From: Seminavis robusta | Lineage: Eukaryota; Bacillariophyta; Bacillariophyceae; Naviculales; Naviculaceae | Assembly (NCBI GenBank): GCA_903772945.1 | Contig: CAICTM010001133.1 | Span: 1-36,390, forward strand | DNA length: 36,390 nt | Direction of reading: 5' to 3' | In this document: positions 1 through 8,442 of the stretch, one piece after another | How positions within the stretch are numbered: position 1 is the first letter of the stretch | Layout: each line of letters starts with the position of its first letter | The notes under the pieces: generated by a model | Told to the model about the DNA's origin: nothing | Seen by the model: only the letters and a program-made list of their open reading frames with translations | Database searches by the model: none | Position numbers and translations under genes: made by a program

Positions 1-1430
1 TTGTTACGCGTGCGCGTAAGAGCATACTTCCTAGGTAACTTGAACTGCGAAGATGCAATGGTGACAGACTGATCTCGCATGCATGATTCGGGAGGATCGG
101 ATGGTATGAATGATTGGATCAGATTAAAGAAGGTTTGTCTGAAGCCTTGTGGATGAACAAGGATGCTGTAGCTGGCTGGGCTAGCTGTTGAAGATGAAGA
201 TGCTGAAGCAGAGGAAGCGTCGTCAAGTCCATCAATAGGAGGCAGTAAAAATCAACAGAGCGGCAATGGCAACAATGGCAAACAAGAAGGATGAATAACA
301 ATAAAAAATCGGCAAACTGCAAGAGGAGGAGCGGACAACAGGAGCGGCAACAAGATGAGAGCGCCGTGGATATCAGTCAATGAGTCAAATCGAAGATGGA
401 ATTTATGAGCTCCCAACCATTCGGAAGATAACAGCTCGACCCTGATTCGCCGAACTCGGTTGAACAATGCAAGCCAGTTCTAAACGACATTGCCTGAGAC
501 CAAGCCGATCGACCAACAGCGGAAGAGACCAACTGCCGAACGACCAACAGCCACATGAACAACACTGCAAACGATCGAAGCGACGACTTCCCTATCTCCG
601 AGCACGACTCATCTCGTCCGATCGTGCTATGTTCGTTGTCAGGTGTGCGCTCCGTCGAGTTAATGAAAAAGTGAGAGTTTGCTTCGAAGACATAACGCAA
701 GATGACTCAACCAATCCAAGATAATAGAGGGTGAAATGGCTCCCGAATGACTCGAAGCATGACACACAAGCCGAGCTCATGTATGCATTCGGAGCTCATT
801 TTTCGATGAATTCTGTTAACTCGACGCCGATCGATCGATCCTGCTACGGCCGATCGATCGATCCATGTCAAGCTGAGCATGGAATCCGCAAGGCTTTGCC
901 GGTGATAGAGATAACAGTAGTATCAGTAGTGGCTCCTGCAGCGAGATCGATTAATAATAGGATCCTCATTGAGATTCGATCGTCATAGGATTAAGAACAA
1001 GGGACTGCTTTTGAGCAAATCCAAGATGATAGGATGATCCTCACTGAGATTACGATCGAACAGATAAGAACAACAGTGATTGACGAATGGTTGCTTCGAC
1101 GAATCCAAGGGAAGTGAGTTGCAATAAAGGGAAGGACTATCGATGAAGATGTGCAAGAGGAAACTCATCAGGAGCAATCTGCATCAAGGAATATCAATTC
1201 CATACACATAGGGGATAGACATATAAGAAATAGAATGAGTAAATCTCATAACCTCGTGTACCATGCGACAATACCATTGTGATTGATTATCTAAGATTTA
1301 AGAGATGTAAAGTTTGTATTTCCAAATAAGTGAGCAGTTATTGATTATTTTCAGAATAAGCCTGCTAATTGTAAAGCTGTAAACTGAATGTAAGCTGTAT
1401 CCCGTCCAGCGTAGAACATGATTCATTCGT
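1..1430. other. Gene-free left end
   Basis: Only short overlapping open frames are seen here, with no recognisable domain, coherent codon use or splice structure. The stretch holds clustered GATC palindromes near 825-866 and an imperfect direct repeat (about 958-1001 and 1032-1074, sharing ATCCTCA.TGAGATT and AAGAACAA). It becomes AT-rich towards 1200-1400. I see no promoter or RNA gene that I can support. Confidence 0.6.
958..1074. repeat. Imperfect direct repeat pair
   Basis: Two copies of about 43 nt, separated by about 30 nt, share ATCCTCA(T/C)TGAGATT, a CGATCG-like core and a final AAGAACAA. They differ by several substitutions and small indels. This is probably a decayed local duplication; no function is evident. 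Confidence 0.5.
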
Positions 1431-1504
1431 ATGAGTTCATCCATGGCTCGGTGCTGCTTGGACGTAGTCGGCATCAAAGATCTTGTGAAACCCTTGACCT
1501 CTAG

Positions 1505-2394
1505 CTAGTGATAAAGGACTCTTACCACTGGTCGAAGTCCTGTTGGATTTGAGGTAGGTAGGCCGTGGCATCTGGCTTGGCACGAAAGGGCTTGCCTGGA
1601 GGCCGTTTGCCACCTTCTCCACCACCTAGGGACTTGGAAGACCATCATTGCCATCAGGGGTGGAATGAAGGCTGACTTCCTTCTTGGTTTCTCCGGTTTA
1701 TCAGTAGGTTGGCTGACTAGAATAATGGGATGTCTGGGTGTACTGGTGTTGGAATGATGTGGCCTAATAGAGGGCTGATAGGCTGCTAAGACCATGCCGT
1801 GTAGTAGGGACTGAAGACACGGTTGTGTAGTGGGTATCTCACAGAATGGGGTGTTGGTGGGATGCCAATATGATGGTATTGGTGTTGGTTGGGGATATAC
1901 CTCCCATTGAGGGCCCAACTTGGTGATGGTATCCACCTCCAGCAGGGGAAGTGGCAACATCCATGGCAACTTTGGGTTGGGATGATGACCAAGAGGGTCC
2001 TAACATCACCCAACAAACTCTGTTCCAAACTGCCTGGTTCTGAATCGTCCTCCTAGCCTTAATCTCAGGGCTAGGCTTGTGTGATAAACCAGGTGTGCAG
2101 GGAGTGGAGTAATAAGGTGGATGGGATGAACCAAGCTGATTGGTATTGTGGCCTTGTGGTGGGGCCAAGGGAGCTTGGTTCATTTGTTTCATTTTCTTCA
2201 AGGCTATTGCCAGTTGGTGGCTGATCATTGAAAGGGTAACACCTTGGTTGGCTGGTGGGGAAGGTGCGACTGTTAATCCTATGAATTCCAAAGGAACTCA
2301 GCTGGTAGGTGCACAAGAGCTGGGATGGAGAGCTCTGTTGGTGGAGATCTCCTTCCACTGGCGCTGGAAGGGCCAGCCCAAGGCTGGCAGCCAA
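1505..2394 (-). pseudogene. Pro/Gln-rich coding relic, possibly from a retroelement gag-like gene
   Basis: Several overlapping minus-strand open frames read through this stretch. The longest (about 1839-2291) is rich in Pro, Gln, Ser, Asn and His, and contains a helical segment with LAIALKKMKQMNQAP followed by Pro-rich text. The frames switch repeatedly, as expected for a decayed gene. Composition resembles the disordered part of gag-like proteins, but no zinc knuckle, protease or reverse transcriptase motif is visible, so the retroelement origin is a guess. An untranslated or chance low-complexity stretch cannot be excluded. Confidence 0.2.
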
Positions 2395-3063
2395 TGCTAT
2401 TCAATCACTGTGGAAGCAATGATTGAACAGTCTAATTGCTCAATACCCTGGCACTGGCCATACAGGATCCTGTCTACTGCAGAGCTCTACTTGTGCTGTT
2501 GGGTCTGTTTCTCAGGTCAACTACTTCTTCATTACTTCTTTAAACTATAACATGAACACAAACTCTGATTTTGCGTGAAACTCCATCCAGCCATGCAGGA
2601 TACAGATCCATGCATCTCTTTTGGCTGGTATATACCAAGCTATCTTTCTAGATAGGTCATGGCTGAGGAACTGCATCATCCTTCCTTGCAGAGGAACTCT
2701 ATGTCCTCTACAGCTGTTCCTATCTTGTCTGATGGTGACACAGCTCATTGTACTGAAAGAGTGTACAGATGCAGCAGCAATCTTTCCACCAGACTGAGCC
2801 AGCACAGCTGCGCCGCACCCATACTATGGCTCCTATGGCATAATCTCATCGCAGGTTTTGCGCTGCAGGTTCTCTATCAATGTGCTCACCCCTCTACCCA
2901 GGGCATCTGTCTACTTGGTGCTGGCTCCACGTGGGCCAGTGGATGAGGTCATGTTGATTGGGCAAACAAAGTAGATGATGGCTCAGCTAGGTGGGGGTCT
3001 TTCCCATCCATTGCCCACGTCAATAAAGTCACTCCGTGGCCAATAGCTTGTTAAGCTAAATGA

Positions 3064-3431
3064 GTATTTTACACCTCGTGTGACGACCTGGAACTACTCA
3101 CCGAACAGGTACAAGACATCTCAGACTCGGTCCATCGGGTGCAAGACGACTTGGCGTTTCTCACGACACGGGTGGCCAAGTTGGAACTGGAAGCCAAACT
3201 GCGTAACACGGCACCCACTCCAACACCTTCAGCAGCACCAGCACCCACTCAGCCCCACAAGAGCCGTGCCTTTGTCAAACCATACCGAAAGTGGAAGAAG
3301 GGTGACCGCATCATCATCTCCCGGAACGACAAGTACAATGGGCGACAGGATACCATCCAAGGAGCCCGCCCTGGCCAATGGCCATTCTGGAATATCAGGT
3401 TGAACCCCAAGACGCCCGGCGGGTATCACAA

Positions 3432-3469
<38 letters not shown>

Positions 3470-3696
3470 CGCAAAGCTCACCACCTCCCTGGCAGTCGGC
3501 GGCGCAATTGGCCGGCTTGGCCGGCCGACATGGGGGATTATATCTATGGTCAGTCATGAGGGTCTGGCTCCGACGGAGGGTAAATTGGATGGAATTAGGT
3601 CTGTCTGTGATACATGCAGCAGGCCTCTCTGGTTTAACCAGGGCCATTGCCTTTGCCTGGATCCTAGTCTGGAGGGGAGGTTTACAACCTCTATAG
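3064..3696 (+). pseudogene. 5'-truncated ORF with coiled coil and KOW/SH3-like basic segment
   Basis: The frame opens after an in-frame TGA at 3061 and has no ATG before its informative part, so it is a fragment or a downstream exon. It reads a heptad-like helix (LELLTEQVQDISDSV, then VQDDLAFLTTRVAKLELEAK), a Pro/Thr/Ala linker, and a basic segment with KWKKGDRIIISRNDKYNGRQ followed by QWPFWNIRL. The G-D-R-[IV]-I-I...G-R pattern resembles KOW/SH3-barrel segments common in repetitive diatom proteins and some retroelement ORFs (family assignment inferred). An (AAC)n run then encodes poly-Asn, and the remaining reading looks non-coding. Probably a mobile-element or multigene-family remnant. Confidence 0.35.
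3432..3469 (+). repeat. (AAC)n microsatellite
   Basis: About 13 near-perfect AAC units. In the open frame they encode poly-Asn; in another frame, poly-Gln. It lies directly after the KOW-like segment, at the point where recognisable coding similarity stops. Confidence 0.9.
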
Positions 3697-3725
3697 ACCT
3701 ATATTGACATGATCTTGCCATACAG

Positions 3726-3845
3726 GCAGCTTCGTTTCCAATAATTCAAACGCGAGCCGTCCTTCTTCGTACATTTCTACACCAGCACTCGTAGAAGTGT
3801 ACCAGAAAAGCCGGCACGCGTTTGAATCAGAAAAATCGAAGCTGC
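3726..3845. repeat. Imperfect inverted repeat (fold-back, ~120 nt)
   Basis: Left-arm blocks are GCAGCTTCG (3726-3734), ATTCAAACGCG-A-GCCG (3744-3759) and TTCTAC (3775-3780). They are mirrored by GTAGAA (3791-3796), CGGC-A-CGCGTTTGAAT (3812-3827) and CGAAGCTGC (3837-3845). The loop is 10 nt. Blocks occur in the correct nested order with similar spacing, so the whole can fold into one long imperfect hairpin. It could be a small fold-back/MITE-like element or a structured RNA. Confidence 0.75.
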
Positions 3846-3849
3846 TCGT

Positions 3850-4620
3850 AGTCTAGTAGCTCTACTGGACCTCTAGAAAAGTGGAATCCGGGGGATTACC
3901 ACTTCGATTGATTTGATTCGATTCGATTCAATCCCATCATTCAACCAATCTTTATCGGTACGATGTCATGTACTGGTACCAGGTACTAGCTAGTACCTGT
4001 CTACCTGTCTTGCTAGCTACGGTACTGTATGGTAGGTTTACCGGTAGGTAAAGGCAACTGAGACTTACTACTGGTACCAGTATGCCACTGAGCTGACAGC
4101 CTGTTACTCAAAAGCAATTGTACATTGCTAATCACAGTACCAACGTATCGGTAGACTCGACTCTTTTATCATGGTGACGACGAAGACGAGTTGATCTCCA
4201 AAAACTCAAGCATTCCAATGTGGTAGAGTCTAGCTAGCTGGTGAGGGTAGACTACCGGTAGAAGTTCATTCTCTGATTATTTTGCCAACCAGGAATCGAA
4301 TCTGCGTGGCACGGTCTTCAACTGGAAACCTGTTGGGAAGGCGACCTGCTTGATATTCGACCGAAGAAAATGGTTCGATTCAATCCGTCTCCAACATATT
4401 GCTTTATCACTGTTGCACAGGCCCAGTACAAGTAGACTAATAATAATAGACTTTTCTTTCGTTTATGCCTAATTGTATTTCACACCAGCAACAAGTACTA
4501 GTACAGTAGCCACGTGCAGTTCTTTGTTGCTAATCTAATCGGGTTGGAACAGGTCTCCACAGAGAGTTCCAACTATTAATATCCGCAGGTACGGTACGGT
4601 ACGGTTCCAGTGAGTGATTG
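3850..4620. other. Intergenic, rich in short palindromic words
   Basis: No gene seen. The stretch has a GATTC-type simple repeat near 3905-3932 and many short self-complementary words (GGTACC, CTAGCTAG, TACCGGTA) at about 3958-4080 and 4225-4262. A (GGTAC)n-like run follows at about 4588-4605. The downstream end is presumably the 3' flank of the minus-strand gene that ends at 4678. Confidence 0.5.
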
Positions 4621-4677
4621 TCAAGAGAACATCTGGATATTTCCAACTCAGTAACTATTAATAGACCTATTATATTG

Positions 4678-5270
4678 CTATGCTCTTTTTTGTCTCCTTC
4701 TCTCGGATCGCTTTTGTCGTCTATCAGCCAATGCTGGGTCCTCTTCGGCTGGTTCTGTGGACGACTTTGCACCCTTGGAAGCCCCGACTCCATCACCACC
4801 TCGAAAGGTAGAGTAGAGGGTCCAAGCGCCCCATATTGGGACGAGCACCAACATCCAATAAAATCGGGGACTCCAAAGGACGGCTCCATACTGGATGACG
4901 ACCGTCATACCAAGCAGATCCAGAGATGATCCTCCCACCAGTGATTTGTCGTTTGGATTTCGATTCTCGGCATTGTTCAAAATCCCCGTGTAGGCAAAGA
5001 ATTCGAGTCCCCAGACCGATATCATCCCCGCTATGTTCCAGAATGTAAGATCCAGCTGTGCACCCAAACACAAGAGGATGTAGACAATGTTGATGCCAGC
5101 CAGGATTGGCAAGTATGTATTGGCGGCTTCCTTTCGGGCTGACAATCGAGAACAACATATCAAATCAAAACAAAAAGAGGACTTTAGCACCATGGACACA
5201 CAACAAACGCTTTCCAGATGATTTACTTTGCCGTACCAATAGCTGCCTTTTTTGCCGCTGCATTCGCCAT
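4678..5270 (-). CDS. TMEM208: TMEM208/SND2-like ER membrane protein
   Basis: Two exons, 5237-5270 and 4678-5138, joined by a 98-nt intron (GT at 5236, AG at 5139-5140, phase 1), give 164 aa; the usual TMEM208 length is about 170. The start ATG at 5270 opens a short Ala/Lys-rich N terminus. Hydrophobic segments follow in the family's arrangement: YLPILAGINIVYILLCLG, then TFWNIAGMISVWGLEFFAY, then LLGMTVVIQYGAVLWS, and FYWMLVLVPIWGAWTLY. The C-terminal tail ends in a strongly basic RRQKRSERRRQKRA, as in TMEM208, where the tail is cytosolic and equally basic. The family (yeast Snd2) acts at the ER membrane in the SRP-independent targeting route for membrane proteins. The splice junction is inferred from frame and consensus. 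The gene is head-to-head with the phosphosite-repeat gene at 5544. Confidence 0.85.
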
Positions 5271-5543
5271 GGTGTCTCTTGGTGGATTTTGTTGGTTGTT
5301 TGGTGTGTAATGTGTGTTGGTCGAGTTATGTGTACATGTAATGTGGTTGTGGTTGGAGCAAGTGATCGCCCTCAATCGTGTCAGTGGCGTCTCATTTTTC
5401 TGTTGCACTTCTCATTTCGTTGAGCAGACATCACCTTCGCCAGTTTTGAAAGTAAGTACTAGTATGCCATACATGTAACATATCGAACCCAGCATCAAAG
5501 ACATCAAGAGATTATCATTCGGAAGCAACAAAGAAAGTTGACC
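5271..5543. promoter_or_regulatory. Divergent intergenic (bidirectional promoter) region
   Basis: Only 273 bp separate the two outward-facing start codons (5270 on minus, 5544 on plus). Promoters and 5' UTRs of both genes must lie here or in the neighbouring genes. CA/TG-rich tracts are present; no convincing TATA element was seen. Confidence 0.55.
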
Positions 5544-7654
5544 ATGAACATCAGCCTGGAACCTCGTCCTGTCCTGACGAATAGGGGCAATGATGCTGAA
5601 GTGCGGGTGTCGCACAGATTGTCGGTCCCTGATGTTGGACTGGAGCAGCCAGCAAGCAAACTTCTTTCGCAAGGTGAAAACTTGAAGAACCTGGTGAAAC
5701 GCGACTACAAGCAGTCAAAGAAGAAGGGCAAGAAGATTGCCTTTGACGCTTCCATTAGCAAGAAGAAGATGACGCCACCGTCACCCTCGCGTCAGGAGTC
5801 ATATGAGTTTGAATTGTTGCGGCGACCCCATGATTCCTTGGAAGATAAAGCTGCACGAGATTCCTTTCAGCCAAAGCGTCAATACATGTCCCATCAGCGT
5901 CGTGCTTCGTTGCCAACAGGCAGCAAGGATCGACGTCGCTCCAGCATCAGTGGCGAAAGCAGATTGTCACAACAACTCAAACAAGCTCGCAAGTCCTTCC
6001 ACAGTAGCATGCCAAATTTGGATCTCAAATCGGCTCTGCTCGACACCAGTTTGACGGACTTTGAACGCAAGCGAAAGAAGCAAGAAAAGGAAGAGGGGGC
6101 TCTATACGCGGCCACTCGAGCTACCGAACGTGCCACGAGATCCTGGAAGCGCAAAACCATCGTCTTGGGACCGCTCGGGCTCATGCTGCATGATGATGAC
6201 ATGGACAAAGAAACCAACAAAATTTCCAAGCAGCAAAGGCGCCGCTCGTCTCTCACGGCTCTTTTGGAGCGGGACGCTAACAAAATCAATGCCAGTTTGG
6301 TGCAATCGAACGTTCATGAAGAAAAGGAACAGGCCGCAGCTGAGGATCAATCGTCGGAGAACCATGTCTCTTCTCCAGCTACAGCTACAGCTACCAAAGA
6401 AGTCGAAAAACCCGCAGTGACTCGAGAAGCAGAGGAAGCCACCAACAGTGAGAAGCTCCCCTTCGTCATCAGTCCTCGGGCAGTCAACGAACAGAAACTG
6501 CGAGAAGTCCTGAAAAGGCAGAGTGCCATCGCCAAGCAAAAATCATTACAGGAAGAGAAACGTGAATCGGAAGAGGAACCTGGCCAAGACAAGCAAGCGG
6601 AAGAGACTGACAACATGCCACCAACAAAGCAGCAGGAGGGGGCACCAAAGGATCGGAGCAACGACGCCAGCGTAGACGATCAGTCCACAATCTCGTCCGA
6701 GTCCCAACGACAAGAACAGTTGCAATTGTTGAAAGTCGCGCTGAAAAAAGCTGCTGAATCGCAGGAACCAGCACTGATGAGTCTGGTTGATTATGAAATT
6801 ACGAAGCAATCCATAGCCGTTAACACCAAGAAGAGTAGACGCCAGTCGATGCCCGAAATTTCCAACAAAGATGATCGGGAAGCTGCCGAAGGTACCGGTA
6901 TGGGAGAACAAGTCACCAAGAAAAGGAAGAAGAAAAGCAAGCGACCATCTGACCCTGCATCGAAGGAGCCGATAGGGCAGCGGGTATCCATAACGATGCA
7001 GCTGCTCCTGCGGATGGTAATAGCTCTCCGAAGAAGGATCGTCGGGCCTACATGCTTCGACGTGCGTCCGCGCCAGATTTTACCACCACAGTGGCTGCAC
7101 TCACACAGCATGGCAACAACCCAGAGGAAGCATTGAAGGAAATTTCCACCATGCCCAAGCACCTGTTGGCTGACATTGTCACTGCTCCCGAAGTCAAGCG
7201 AGAGACAATGGATTCGTCAGAACAACAAGACAGTGGCAAGAAGAAGAAAACCAAGAAAAAGAAGTCAAGCCGACGATCTTCCATGCCCGACTTACAAGAT
7301 AACAAACTGTCGCAAGACGACCGAGAAGTCCCTGACAAGGCCAATCGCAAGGCAGGCAAGAAGAAAGAAAACCGACGATCCAAAATGAAGTCAAGCCGTC
7401 GGTCGTCAATGCCTGACTTGTCCAAGGTGGAAAAGGAGGACATTTACGACTGGGCATTGGCTGCCAGGCAAAAGGAAAACGAAGACAATGGTGGTGAGTG
7501 GAAGCACATCAAATCGAAGGACAATGCAGTGCGCAGGCCAAAGGAGCAAAAGATTCAGCCACTGAAGATGAAGGATGAAATCGCGAATGCTGCCAGTTGC
7601 CTGCCAAAACTTGAAGCGCTCATGCCTTTGACAGAGTCGTCCAAGGTGGCGTGA
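5544..7654 (+). CDS. Basic, disordered protein with repeated R-R-x-S-x-P phosphosite motifs
   Basis: The first in-frame ATG is at 5544. The protein is Lys/Arg/Ser/Glu-rich with no recognised fold. It repeats a short motif: RRASLP, RRQSMPE, RRASAPDF and two RRSSMPDL copies, with weaker relatives RRSSIS, HSSMPNLDL and RRSSLTAL. These fit basophilic kinase sites (R-R-x-S), and five also fit the 14-3-3 mode-1 pattern R-x-x-S-x-P. Lys-rich runs such as KKKKTKKKK precede the last copies and look like nuclear-localisation signals. The reading frame changes near 6.9-7.0 kb. Either a 104-110-nt intron (donor 6892 or 6898, acceptor AG at 7000-7001, phase 1) joins the two parts into about 668 aa, or there is a one-base indel. 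The end at 7654 overlaps a GTGAGT donor-like word, so a further 3' exon is possible. Function unknown. Confidence 0.7.
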
Positions 7655-8187
7655 GTTTATTTGAAGCCAGGTTGGTTTTGGCCAGCTGCGTTCTCGACTG
7701 TTGTGGCGTCGAAACCCCTACATTAGTACATTGCAATACATTAGTTATGCCGTGTCCTGTTCGATTCATCGTAGTTGTTTGTATGAATGACCACAGTGTA
7801 CCAGTAGCCATCGTCGTCGGTAAGCTCCTTACATGTTGTCTCAGGAGAGCCCAACGAAGGCAAAACCAGTCACGTGGCGTACGGTAGTGGCGCCACTGTC
7901 CTCCTCTATACGGTATGGGACCAGTACCAACATCGGCGACAGTCCTCGAGATAGTCGTGTCGTCAAGCATTGCTCATTGAAATTTCATGGAGGAAGCGAG
8001 AAACGAGAGATATGAAACGAAGGCGGAGATCTGGTACGGTAGGACTTCTATGGGACAAGTCGCATACGGTACGTTAGCCCTCGGCAGGCTCGGGAGACAC
8101 CACAGCAGGACGTTGGAGCTCCTTTAGCCATGCTCCAGGGAGCTGCCAGTAGAAACCAATGGAGAAACACTCAACCTACAAGTAGCC
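7655..8187. other. Intergenic between two plus-strand genes
   Basis: No gene seen. It holds the 3' flank of the upstream gene and the promoter of the FG/BTB gene. Short TACGGTA and GGTACC-like words occur at about 7878-7925 and 8033-8075. Confidence 0.5.
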
Positions 8188-8195
8188 TATTTAAA
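8188..8195 (+). promoter_or_regulatory. Candidate TATA element (TATTTAAA)
   Basis: TATTTAAA sits 248 bp upstream of the ATG at 8443 and is followed at about +25-30 by a pyrimidine/CATTGCTTGC stretch that could be an initiator. This would give a 5' UTR of about 225 nt. The frame stays open upstream of 8443 but contains no earlier ATG, in keeping with a leader. Confidence 0.35.
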
Positions 8196-8442
8196 CCGGC
8201 GCCGTCGTGCATTGCTTGCTCCAGCAGTTTCGTCCTGGTTTGAAGCCAATGTCCACGGCTCACGGAAAAATAGCCGTTGCTCTTTTGGCAAGACTCGAAG
8301 GTCCTTTTCATTCACAGTCGACCTGAAAGGTTCTCACAACAGCTCCCACAACTCGAAGCCGACGCTCTCCCAAAAAACACCCAACTCCTTCACGACGTTT
8401 GTTGCCTTGTTGTTTCGTCTTCTTTGTTTTTGCGCTTACACA

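Noticed and set aside
377..988. Overlapping 60-107-codon frames on both strands
   Set aside because: Random-looking composition, conflicting strands and no homology cue. Treated as chance.
4260..4345. tRNA-like sequence on the minus strand (TTCGATTC T-loop-like word)
   Set aside because: Only about three base pairs of T-stem form, and no acceptor or anticodon stem can be drawn.
5223..5408. 61-codon minus-strand frame starting upstream of the TMEM208-like start
   Set aside because: Its last 15 codons overlap the true first exon, but the upstream part (Asn/Thr/His-rich) is leader sequence. The ATG at 5270 gives the expected short N terminus.
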